Shown here one piece after another: positions 1-5,578 of a stretch of DNA of 9,309 bases. The notes under the pieces are model-generated. The model saw nothing but the letters and a program-made list of their open reading frames with translations, was not told the DNA's origin and searched no databases. The stretch covers positions 1-9,309 of the forward strand of contig JAIRKV010000260.1 in the NCBI GenBank assembly GCA_031259935.1, given 5' to 3'. Position numbers and translations under genes: made by a program. Each line of letters opens with the position of its first letter. Position 1 is the stretch's first letter. Origin of the DNA: Prevotellaceae bacterium (GTDB taxonomy: Bacteria; Bacteroidota; Bacteroidia; Bacteroidales; UBA932).

Positions 1-343
1 CGAGCTTCAGGCTGTATTTCAGTGAAATTTGCAAAAGCGCCGCCAGCACATATTGAGCAACAGCCGGCGAATTACAGCCATCGGCATTTGTCCATGCAAT
101 ATTGTTGCGGCTGCAAAAACCGGTATCGATATGATCCGTTCCTGCGGTTGCCGAAGCAATTAATTTTACGTTTGTTTTTTCCAGCATTTGTGCGTTGCAA
201 ACTGTTCGCGTTCGGGTAACAAGCGCATCGGCATCAACCAAATCAACATGCGAAATTTCCGCACCATCTTTATAAACCACATCTGCAAACGGTTCGAAAA
301 CGCCGTTTATAAAAGGAATTTTATTGTCGATAACTATTTTCAT
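1..343 (-). CDS. pdxB: Erythronate-4-phosphate dehydrogenase, N-terminal part (cut by window edge)
   Basis: PdxB oxidises 4-phospho-D-erythronate to 2-oxo-3-hydroxy-4-phosphobutanoate in the DXP-independent branch of pyridoxal-phosphate synthesis; it is a cytosolic NAD-dependent 2-hydroxyacid dehydrogenase. The ATG (complement of 341-343) opens 114 codons that run off the left edge. The start reads MKIVIDNKIPFI, followed by DADALVTRTRT, then SATAGTDHIDT and NADGCNSPAVAQYV, which are the conserved blocks of the N-terminal substrate domain as I recall them from E. coli PdxB. The Rossmann NAD-binding core and the catalytic Arg/Glu/His lie outside the window. A TAACTTTG box 19 bases upstream of the ATG supports this start. 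It is transcribed away from the restriction-modification genes. The family call is firm because the TAGTDHID block separates PdxB from most other D-2-hydroxyacid dehydrogenases; completeness cannot be judged. Confidence 0.93.
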   Translation of the reverse strand, partial: MKIVIDNKIPFINGVFEPFADVVYKDGAEISHVDLVDADALVTRTRTVCNAQMLEKTNVKLIASATAGTDHIDTGFCSRNNIAWTNADGCNSPAVAQYVLAALLQISLKYSLKL

Positions 344-361
344 TAATTCGTAAAATATTCG

Positions 362-369
362 CAAAGTTA
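362..369 (-). promoter_or_regulatory. Candidate pdxB promoter -7 box
   Basis: On the minus strand this reads TAACTTTG, an exact match to the Bacteroidota -7 consensus TAnnTTTG, and would start transcription a few bases ahead of the pdxB ATG. No good TTTG -33 box is visible at the expected 18-21 base spacing, so confidence is moderate. Confidence 0.4.
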
Positions 370-399
370 TAATTTATCAACGATATATGAAAAGTTAAT

Positions 400-498
400 T
401 TAATTTTTGTATTTTTCTTCTATAAATTCCGAATAGTTTTCACTTTGCTGGCAGCGACATCCATTGCAAAGAGCAAAACTGCAAGGATAATCGAACAT
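400..498 (-). CDS. Possible 32-residue cysteine-rich small protein (unrecognised)
   Basis: A short minus-strand ORF lies just upstream of the pdxB promoter, starting at the ATG complementary to 496-498 and ending at a TAA at 400-402. It has four cysteines in a tight C-x4-C-x2-C-x-C pattern (residues 6-16, CSFALCNGCRC) followed by an acidic/lysine tail ending EEKYKN. An in-frame TGA lies two codons before the ATG, so it is not the end of a longer frame from that side. The cysteine cluster could bind metal, and the composition looks more protein-like than random AT-rich DNA, but I recognise no family. It may equally be a chance ORF or a gene remnant. No promoter or ribosome-binding signal was found. 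Confidence 0.25.
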   Translation of the reverse strand: MFDYPCSFALCNGCRCQQSENYSEFIEEKYKN

Positions 499-737
499 AA
501 TTCAGCGAGTTAAATAACGCACCTCATTAAACAAATATCAAAAATAAATAAAAGCAGAGAATCGAAATTTATCTCTTTTTTGTTTGCGGAAAAATCACTT
601 TTCACTGTTTTCGGCACATTCGCAATGCTGCAATTATCCTGCAAAGTATTTTTACATCGTCATCAAAATATTCAGGTACGAATGATTGCAGGGAAAGAAT
701 ATTTTTAAAATATGAATGTTTATTCGCAGAAAAACAG
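499..737. other. Intergenic stretch with protein-like reading-frame fragments, no intact gene
   Basis: Between the 32-codon ORF and the endonuclease promoter there is no convincing gene. Two overlapping minus-strand frames stay open without a useful start codon: 602-754 (50 codons, ending ALRMCRKQ) and 510-659 (49 codons, ending ICLMRCVI). Both contain the word FSANK (FSANKH and FSANKK), and the plus-strand DNA shows two related segments near 580-600 and 718-745 (TGTTT..GC.GAAAAA..CTTTT). This could be a decayed gene or an interspersed repeat; nothing here is strong enough to annotate as coding. Confidence 0.3.
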
Positions 738-745
738 TACTTTTG
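738..745 (+). promoter_or_regulatory. Candidate promoter -7 box of the restriction-modification operon
   Basis: TACTTTTG matches TAnnTTTG exactly and sits 24 bases before the ATG at 770, leaving a short leader. The -33 element is poor (TTTA at 719-722, spacing only 15). Because this box lies inside the extra 18 codons of the longer alternative frame from 716, it argues for the 770 start. Weak evidence alone. Confidence 0.4.
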
Positions 746-769
746 AAGCCTGAATTAATAATTGATTTT

Positions 770-1654
770 ATGACAAAAGAACAATATAAATTGCAGTTTA
801 AGAAAGCATTAGACTTATTTGCTGATAAATTACGAAGTTATGTTTCAACAGAAACAGGCGAATGGTCGGTCAAAGGTTTTATTGATGTGTATAAAAACAT
901 TTACACGATTTCGTCCGACACAAAAATTGTTTCTAAAATCCTTGAAATTCATATTTTTCCGCAGATAATTCAATTTGCGGAGCAAATCGGTTACAACATT
1001 ATTTTGACTGAACAGCAAAACTATTATCCTGACTTGACTTTTGTCTGTAAAAAAGATGAAACCGTTAAATTTGCAGTTGATTTGAAAACAACTTACCGCA
1101 AGAAAAGCGGCATTGCAAGTTTTACTTTGGGCAGTCACGGCGCATATTTTAAGGAACGTAACAAGCAGAAAAACATTCAGTTTCCATATAATCAGTACTT
1201 GGGTCATTATTGTTTGGGGATAATATACACCCGAACAGATTTGGATGTATCCGAAACCGAAATTTACAGCGTTCATGAATTGCAGGAAGAATACGAAACC
1301 CCAATTAAAAAAGTTGGCGAAAGAGAGGTTACAACTGTAAAATATTTAAAATCGATAACTTCTGTAATTAAAGATTTTGATTTTTTTGCAGCCGAGAAAT
1401 GGAAAATCGCAAGCGATAAACAAGGGTCAGGCAATACTGCAAATATTGGATGTGCTCTGAATTTAAAGGACTTGAAAGCTGAAAACGGTATTTTCAGCCA
1501 ACTCGGAGAAGATTGGTTTGACGAATATTGGATGAATTTTGACTCTGCAACTATATTGAAAAATGGCAAAACGATAAAAATCAAAAGTTTGGAAGATTTT
1601 TTGGAGTTTAAAGGTCGAACGGATTTGTTAAATAAAATCATAAAGGAGTCTTAA
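770..1654 (+). CDS. Type II restriction endonuclease, EcoRV family (predicted GATATC cutter)
   Basis: This 294-residue protein aligns along most of its length with the EcoRV endonuclease (about 245 residues). Active-site residues keep EcoRV spacing: SDTK with K52, E59, the PD at P87-D88, and D104-x-K106 in FAVDLKTTY correspond to EcoRV K38, E45, D74, D90 and K92 (29 and 16 residue intervals retained). The Q-loop QQNYYPD (82-88) and the recognition loop GSGNTANIG (219-227; EcoRV GSGNTTNIG) are nearly identical, so a homodimer cutting GATATC bluntly with Mg2+ is predicted. It carries about 22 extra residues just before the recognition loop (roughly 166-210). The frame is open from an ATG at 716, but 770 was chosen because its N-terminus is already longer than EcoRV's and a -7 box lies between the two. 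The partner methyltransferase starts one base after the stop. Family is secure; specificity is inferred from loop conservation. Confidence 0.93.
   Translation: MTKEQYKLQFKKALDLFADKLRSYVSTETGEWSVKGFIDVYKNIYTISSDTKIVSKILEIHIFPQIIQFAEQIGYNIILTEQQNYYPDLTFVCKKDETVKFAVDLKTTYRKKSGIASFTLGSHGAYFKERNKQKNIQFPYNQYLGHYCLGIIYTRTDLDVSETEIYSVHELQEEYETPIKKVGEREVTTVKYLKSITSVIKDFDFFAAEKWKIASDKQGSGNTANIGCALNLKDLKAENGIFSQLGEDWFDEYWMNFDSATILKNGKTIKIKSLEDFLEFKGRTDLLNKIIKES
1642..1648 (+). promoter_or_regulatory. Strong Shine-Dalgarno site of the methyltransferase gene
   Basis: AAAGGAG lies seven bases before the ATG at 1656, inside the last codons of the endonuclease gene. It supports this start and probably lets the methyltransferase be translated independently of termination on the upstream frame. 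None of the other genes in the window has such a site, and Bacteroidota ribosomes make little use of them, so it stands out. Confidence 0.7.
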
Positions 1655-1655
1655 T

Positions 1656-2582
1656 ATGAAAGTAGTTATACCACCAATCAAAAGTCAGGGTATTAAGACA
1701 AAACTCGTTCCCTGGATTAATGAAGTAGCCCCCAAAGTAAGCGGACGATGGATTGAGCCGTTTTTAGGAACAGGTGTTGTGGCTTTCAATGCAAGATACA
1801 AAAAAACAATCTTGAACGATACAAATCCGCACATTATTAATTTTTATAAAGCAGTACAAAAACAAATCGTTACAGCGCCATTGATGAAGCAATATCTTGA
1901 AAATGAAGGAAAACTTCTGCGCAAAGCAGACAATAATGGCTACGAACATTATTTGACAGTTCGCACACGGTTTAACAGCGGCGAGCATTCGCCTTTTGAT
2001 TTTATTTTTCTTTCACGTGCAGGATTTAACGGAATGATGCGTTTTGGCAGCAAAGGGAATTGGAATATCCCATTTTGTAAAAAGCCCGACCGTTTTGCAC
2101 AGGCATATATTACAAAGATTGTTAATCAATTACATGCCGTTTCGCAAATTATACAACCCGAACCCGAATGGCTGTTTTATAACAAATCTTTTACGGAAAT
2201 AATTCCGTTAGCAACAAAAAATGATATTATTTATTGCGACCCGCCATATTTTGGTCGTTACGTGGATTATTACAACGGATGGACTGAAAAAGACGAGAAA
2301 AATCTGTTCCATTTATTAAGCGAAACGAAAGCAAAGTTTGTACTTTCTACTTGGCATCACAACAATTGGCGTGAAAATGAAATGATTAAAAAATACTGGA
2401 ATAAATTCGATATTATCACAAAAGACCATTTTTATCACAACGGCGCAAATCTTGAAAATCGCCGAGAGATTGTTGAAGCGCTTGTTTGCAATTTTGATAC
2501 AAATGGTTTTGCACAGCATAATCACGGAGTAAAAGAAAAGACAAAAGTAAAACAGGTTGAATTGGGTTTTGAATATGCATGA
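1656..2582 (+). CDS. DNA adenine-N6 methyltransferase, D12 (Dam/M.EcoRV) class
   Basis: This 308-residue protein is the modification partner of the EcoRV-like nuclease and is predicted to methylate the first adenine of GATATC using S-adenosylmethionine. The N-terminal block PPIKSQGIKTKLVPWI (6-21) is the motif X region and is close to M.EcoRV as I recall it. Motif I is PFLGTGVVAFN (35-45), the NDTNPHIINFY block (54-64) follows, and the catalytic motif IV is DPPY at 195-198. FNGMMRF.SKG.WN.PF (124-140) and STWHHNNWREN are further M.EcoRV-like segments in the target-recognition half. This motif order (X, I, target recognition, IV) is that of the alpha class containing Dam. Length is close to the 298 residues of M.EcoRV. 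All key motifs are present, so it should be active. It starts one base after the endonuclease stop and has its own ribosome-binding site. The last ~25 residues (lysine-rich, ending LGFEYA) have no clear counterpart. Confidence 0.95.
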   Translation: MKVVIPPIKSQGIKTKLVPWINEVAPKVSGRWIEPFLGTGVVAFNARYKKTILNDTNPHIINFYKAVQKQIVTAPLMKQYLENEGKLLRKADNNGYEHYLTVRTRFNSGEHSPFDFIFLSRAGFNGMMRFGSKGNWNIPFCKKPDRFAQAYITKIVNQLHAVSQIIQPEPEWLFYNKSFTEIIPLATKNDIIYCDPPYFGRYVDYYNGWTEKDEKNLFHLLSETKAKFVLSTWHHNNWRENEMIKKYWNKFDIITKDHFYHNGANLENRREIVEALVCNFDTNGFAQHNHGVKEKTKVKQVELGFEYA

Positions 2583-2596
2583 AAAGTATAGCATTT

Positions 2597-2671
2597 ATGA
2601 ATAAAATAACCGATATAACGCATCGCCACATTGCAGATGAAATATCGGCAGATAATGATATTAGTTTGTAA
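2597..2671 (+). pseudogene. 24-codon fragment resembling the start of an AbiJ-NTD4-type defence protein
   Basis: Fifteen bases after the methyltransferase stop an ATG opens a frame reading MNKITDITHRHIADEIS before a TAA at 2669. From memory, abortive-infection proteins with the AbiJ N-terminal domain 4 often begin M-x-K/R-I-T-x-I-T-R-R-D-I-x-D, and the similarity is suggestive. The rest of such a domain (a W..RL..FL..L stretch) is not found in any frame downstream, so if the resemblance is real this is a truncated remnant. The match is short and could be chance; I ran no search. From 2672 to the next gene I see nothing else except a promoter candidate. Confidence 0.25.
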
Positions 2672-2760
2672 CAGGTTGATAGTAAATACATAATCATTTT
2701 GAAAAAATTAATCTGTAAATAATTTTATGTGTCCGTATGTAATTGGAAAATTTAATTTTG

Positions 2761-2768
2761 TATTTTTG
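2761..2768 (+). promoter_or_regulatory. Candidate promoter -7 box of the EEP-family gene
   Basis: TATTTTTG is an exact TAnnTTTG match 17 bases before the ATG at 2786. The best upstream element is TTG at 2743-2745, only 15 bases away, shorter than the usual spacing. Its position implies an independent transcript for the downstream gene rather than read-through from the methyltransferase. Confidence 0.42.
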
Positions 2769-2785
2769 CGGCAAAATAATTGCAA

Positions 2786-3820
2786 ATGAAATTTTTACGG
2801 CGCATATTAATTTGTATGTCAATCATAATCCTGTTATGCGTAATATTGTTTGCTGTTTTGTTTTTCATGGATTTTAAACCTCCCAAACAGCAAATTATTG
2901 CGCAAAATGATTGCAAAATCCTGACTGAGGATACATTTGATATTTTAACATGGAATATCGGTTATGCCGGATTGGATGCATCTATGGACTTTTTCTACGA
3001 AGGCGGAAGCCAATCGAGACAAAGCAGAGAAAAAACCTGCGAAAATCTGCAAAAAATTTGCGCTGTCATCAAAGACAACGACACAGTCGATTTTGTTTTG
3101 TTACAGGAAGTTGATATAGATTCCAAACGTTCGTACAATATCAACGAATTTCGTGAAATCAAAACGGCTGTTCTTTCGTTTGATTCGTATTTCAGCATAA
3201 ATTATAAAACATTTTTTGTGCCTGTGCCGATTAAAAATCCAACGGGAAAAATACTTTCGAGTCTGGTTTTTTGCACGGAACACAAAGTTTGCAAACTCGA
3301 ATCTTTTGCATATCCCAACACAATGAAACTGCCTTCGCGCACGTTTTTGTATGACAGATGTTTTACCGTAGCGCGATATAACTTGAAAAACAGCAAACAG
3401 CTTCTTATTGTAAATACTCACAATTCCGCATTCGACAGCGGAGAACAGCGTAGTGAAGAAATCCGTTTTTTGAAAAAAATCATAACTGCCGAATATGATA
3501 TGGGAAATTATATAATAGTTGGCGGCGACTGGAACCAGATTCCACCATCATGTATCGACGATGCAAAAGCAACGCAATATTTTGTCGCAACTCCAATTCC
3601 TTCCGACCTGTTTTCAGACGAATGGCAATGGTTTGTCGGCGATATTCCTACAAATCGCTATTTGGACAAACCTTATACCGCAGAACACAGTTTGACCACA
3701 ACCGTTGATTTTTTTCTTGCATCGCCAAATGTTGAATGTATAAATATCAAAGTTATTGATTTGCAATTTGCAAACTCCGACCATAATCCCGTCAAAGCGC
3801 AATTCAGATTGAAATTATGA
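2786..3820 (+). CDS. Membrane-anchored endonuclease/exonuclease/phosphatase (EEP) family protein
   Basis: The 344-residue product has a basic start (MKFLRRI) and one hydrophobic segment at about 8-28, giving a signal anchor with the catalytic domain outside the cytoplasm. The EEP (DNase I / exonuclease III / sphingomyelinase) motifs appear in order: TWNIGY with N57, LLQEVD with E108 as metal ligand, VNTHNS with H212, VGGDWNQ with D248 and N250, TTVDFF with D308, and NSDHNPV with D332-H333 as the catalytic Asp-His pair. All canonical residues are present, so it is probably an active phosphodiesterase or phosphatase; the substrate (nucleic acid, phospholipid or inositol phosphate) cannot be told from sequence. 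A TTG at 2780 is in frame two codons earlier, but the ATG is preferred. It stands alone, converging on the OmpA-domain gene with 25 bases between stop codons and no visible terminator. It is not evidently part of the restriction system beside it. Confidence 0.88.
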   Translation: MKFLRRILICMSIIILLCVILFAVLFFMDFKPPKQQIIAQNDCKILTEDTFDILTWNIGYAGLDASMDFFYEGGSQSRQSREKTCENLQKICAVIKDNDTVDFVLLQEVDIDSKRSYNINEFREIKTAVLSFDSYFSINYKTFFVPVPIKNPTGKILSSLVFCTEHKVCKLESFAYPNTMKLPSRTFLYDRCFTVARYNLKNSKQLLIVNTHNSAFDSGEQRSEEIRFLKKIITAEYDMGNYIIVGGDWNQIPPSCIDDAKATQYFVATPIPSDLFSDEWQWFVGDIPTNRYLDKPYTAEHSLTTTVDFFLASPNVECINIKVIDLQFANSDHNPVKAQFRLKL

Positions 3821-3845
3821 TTTTTCGGCAAATGAAATGTTGATT

Positions 3846-5153
3846 TTAATATTTCACAACTCTGTATTCTACCCGTCTATTTTCACCGAATTTTACATCA
3901 TTGCATTTGAGTTGTGAACAGTCGCAATCATTTATCGGATTTGCCGACCCGTACGCTTTAACTATGATGCGATTTGCATCTATCTTGCCGAATGTTACCA
4001 AATAATTTTTAACAGCCTCACCTCTTTTGAGCGACAGTTGCATGTTGTACGAATCAATTCCGCGACAGTCGGTATACGATGGCAATTCCAAAACTGCCGA
4101 AGGATACTGTTTCATAAATATTATAATATCTATAAGCGCCGGTATTTCCTTGTCGCGTATGTTATATCTGTCAAAATTAAAATAGACATATTTCATTTTA
4201 CCGCTTTTTATCATTTCTTCCAAAATTAAGTCGGGTCGGATCTGCTGTTCCTGTTTTGCCGTTTCTATTATTTTTATTGTATCTCGAATTATTTGCGGTT
4301 TTAATTCTTCAAAAAGGTATATACGATCGATTCCGCTGCGGTTCGAAGATAAATATCCCGTATCTTCGCTGATGAATGATATTGCAAAATCGTCTCCTTC
4401 CGAATTAAAAGGATAACTCATGCGAACCGGTTTTTCAAAAGTGTTGCCGTTAAATGTACAGACAAATAAATCCAATCCGCCTGTGCTGCCTGCCGTCGAC
4501 GAGAAATAAAGATTGCCTTTTTTGTCAAATCGTGGAAAGCGTTCATCGCCGTCGGTGTTGATTTCGTTTAAATTTTGAGGTTCGTCCCAGGTACCGTTAC
4601 TGTTACGTTTGCTGCGATAAATATCTGTTCCTCCTTTTCCGCCTTCTCTGTTTGATGCAAAATACAAATATGTTCCATCCGAAGACAAGCACGGGTCGCC
4701 GGTTGAGAAATTATTTCCGTTATGTTGAAACGGTACGGGTTCAGTCCATTCTCCGTTTGCGGTTCTGGTGGCTGAAAGTATTTGTAATGTGTATAAATCA
4801 GTGCCGGATACAAATAATTTTCCTTTTAATTTTGATGCTACTGTTCCGGATACGGTGAAGTAAAATTCTTTCCCGTCTTCACTAATGAATGGCGAGCCTA
4901 TTTTGTCATATTTTTCGAATGCAGGCAAGCTTAATTCCGAATTATTTTTGCCGAAAGTAAACAATTTGGAATCAAAAACATCATTTTTGCCTGCATTTGC
5001 TTTATTATCGACAAATATAATTTGTCCGTTAAATGAAATTGCTCCCCAAGTACCATCTTCGTTTATTGGTATTTGTTTCAATTTATAAGTTTTTTCCTGA
5101 GCAAAGGCTATTGTCGACAATGCCATTAATGCTATAATTACTGATTTTTTCAT
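3846..5153 (-). CDS. Secreted PD40 (WD40-like) propeller protein with C-terminal OmpA peptidoglycan-binding domain
   Basis: The 435-residue product starts with a type I signal peptide (MKKSVIIALMALSTIAFA, cleavage before Q19); there is no lipobox cysteine. Residues about 30-285 carry PD40-type propeller repeats, clearest at 153-180 (PCLSSDG.YLYFASNR, GGTDIY), 205-231 (RFPRFDKKGNLYFSS, GGLDLF) and 255-281 (FAISF.ED.GYLSSNR). A linker of about 30 residues follows. The OmpA domain spans about 320-433, with YTDCRG (D362) and LSLKRGEAVKNYL (R377) supplying the Asp and Arg that bind diaminopimelate in this family, and a closing NRRVEYRV block. It should sit in the periplasm or outer membrane tethered to peptidoglycan. 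The layout resembles PorE-like proteins of the type IX secretion field but lacks an N-terminal TPR part, so I do not give that name. TD is preceded by SY instead of the usual GH/GY. It has a single-gene layout with a long AT-rich leader. Confidence 0.9.
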   Translation of the reverse strand: MKKSVIIALMALSTIAFAQEKTYKLKQIPINEDGTWGAISFNGQIIFVDNKANAGKNDVFDSKLFTFGKNNSELSLPAFEKYDKIGSPFISEDGKEFYFTVSGTVASKLKGKLFVSGTDLYTLQILSATRTANGEWTEPVPFQHNGNNFSTGDPCLSSDGTYLYFASNREGGKGGTDIYRSKRNSNGTWDEPQNLNEINTDGDERFPRFDKKGNLYFSSTAGSTGGLDLFVCTFNGNTFEKPVRMSYPFNSEGDDFAISFISEDTGYLSSNRSGIDRIYLFEELKPQIIRDTIKIIETAKQEQQIRPDLILEEMIKSGKMKYVYFNFDRYNIRDKEIPALIDIIIFMKQYPSAVLELPSYTDCRGIDSYNMQLSLKRGEAVKNYLVTFGKIDANRIIVKAYGSANPINDCDCSQLKCNDVKFGENRRVEYRVVKY

Positions 5154-5366
5154 ATTTTTATTTATTTATATGTTGATATTCATTAAATTGGTATTATTTT
5201 CAATTTATATTTTAGTATTATATTATTTTCTTTAAAATTTAACACATTTACTCATCAACTAACGAATTGTCGAAGATATTTTAATGATACCGATATTTGA
5301 TTCTATTCCATACGATATTTGTTAACAATTTCATTTACAACAATTTATTTTAAAATATTTTGACAT

Positions 5367-5402
5367 ATAATTTTCAAATATATTTTTATTGTTGAAAATT
5401 AT
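5367..5402. repeat. 11-bp perfect inverted repeat, possible operator or leader hairpin
   Basis: ATAATTTTCAA (5367-5377) is the exact reverse complement of TTGAAAATTAT (5392-5402), separated by 14 bases. It lies at or just downstream of the transcription start expected from the -7 box at 5407-5414 (minus strand), where a repressor operator or a 5' hairpin would be placed. It is very AT-rich, so some chance of coincidence remains. Confidence 0.5.
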
Positions 5403-5406
5403 GGGA

Positions 5407-5438
5407 CAAATGTATATTTTTTTTAAATAAACAACAAA
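5407..5438 (-). promoter_or_regulatory. Bacteroidota-type promoter candidate upstream of the OmpA-domain gene
   Basis: On the minus strand TTTG (5435-5438) is followed after 20 bases by TACATTTG (5407-5414), matching the -33 TTTG / -7 TAnnTTTG arrangement. The distance to the gene (about 250 bases) is long, which lowers confidence that this is its promoter. Confidence 0.45.
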
Positions 5439-5502
5439 TGTTTATTGAATATTTTTATAAAACAGAGAATTAAAGCAATTAGGCAGTACGGTATCAATTT
5501 AT

Positions 5503-5533
5503 AAAAAAAAGAAGCAGGTTGATACCTTGCTTC
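5503..5533 (-). terminator. Rho-independent terminator of the HU-RNase G operon
   Basis: Read on the minus strand, GAAGCAAGG (5533-5525) pairs with CCTGCTTC (5518-5511) with one bulged base, loop TATCAA, followed immediately by eight T residues (5510-5503). It sits 46 bases after the RNase G stop codon. On the plus strand the stem is followed by GTTTTTAATT, so weak termination in that direction is possible too. Confidence 0.82.
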
Positions 5534-5578
5534 GTTTTTAATTCTTAATTATCGGTTTAATTTTTAAATTGGTTTTTA

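Larger units (their letters stand above)
5154..5578. other. 425-base AT-rich intergenic region between OmpA-domain gene and RNase G gene
   Basis: No coding frame is credible here. It holds, from right to left on the minus strand, the RNase G operon terminator, a promoter candidate at 5407-5438, an 11-bp inverted repeat at 5367-5402, a second exact -7 box (TATATTTG, 5375-5382) inside that repeat, and the 10-bp palindrome TTGTTAACAA at 5319-5328. If the 5407-5438 promoter serves the OmpA-domain gene, its transcript has a leader of about 245 bases; otherwise a small RNA could be made here. Neither can be decided from sequence alone. Confidence 0.5.

Noticed and set aside
22..219. 65-codon plus-strand ORF at the left edge
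   Set aside because: It lies wholly antisense to pdxB, whose translation shows conserved family motifs.
716..769. Longer N-terminus for the EcoRV-like nuclease starting at the ATG at 716
   Set aside because: It adds 18 residues with no EcoRV counterpart, and a TACTTTTG promoter box lies inside it; 770 is more likely, though 716 is not excluded.
845..1641. Minus-strand ORFs of 143 and 122 codons opposite the nuclease gene
   Set aside because: Antisense shadows with no recognisable motifs; the plus-strand frame has clear EcoRV-family residues.
2780..2785. TTG start two codons upstream of the EEP-family gene
   Set aside because: The ATG at 2786 gives a standard signal-anchor start; TTG is unneeded and sits very close to the expected transcript start.
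5319..5328. Palindrome TTGTTAACAA as an operator
   Set aside because: Ten bases, no extension beyond the core and no promoter alignment; likely chance in AT-rich DNA.
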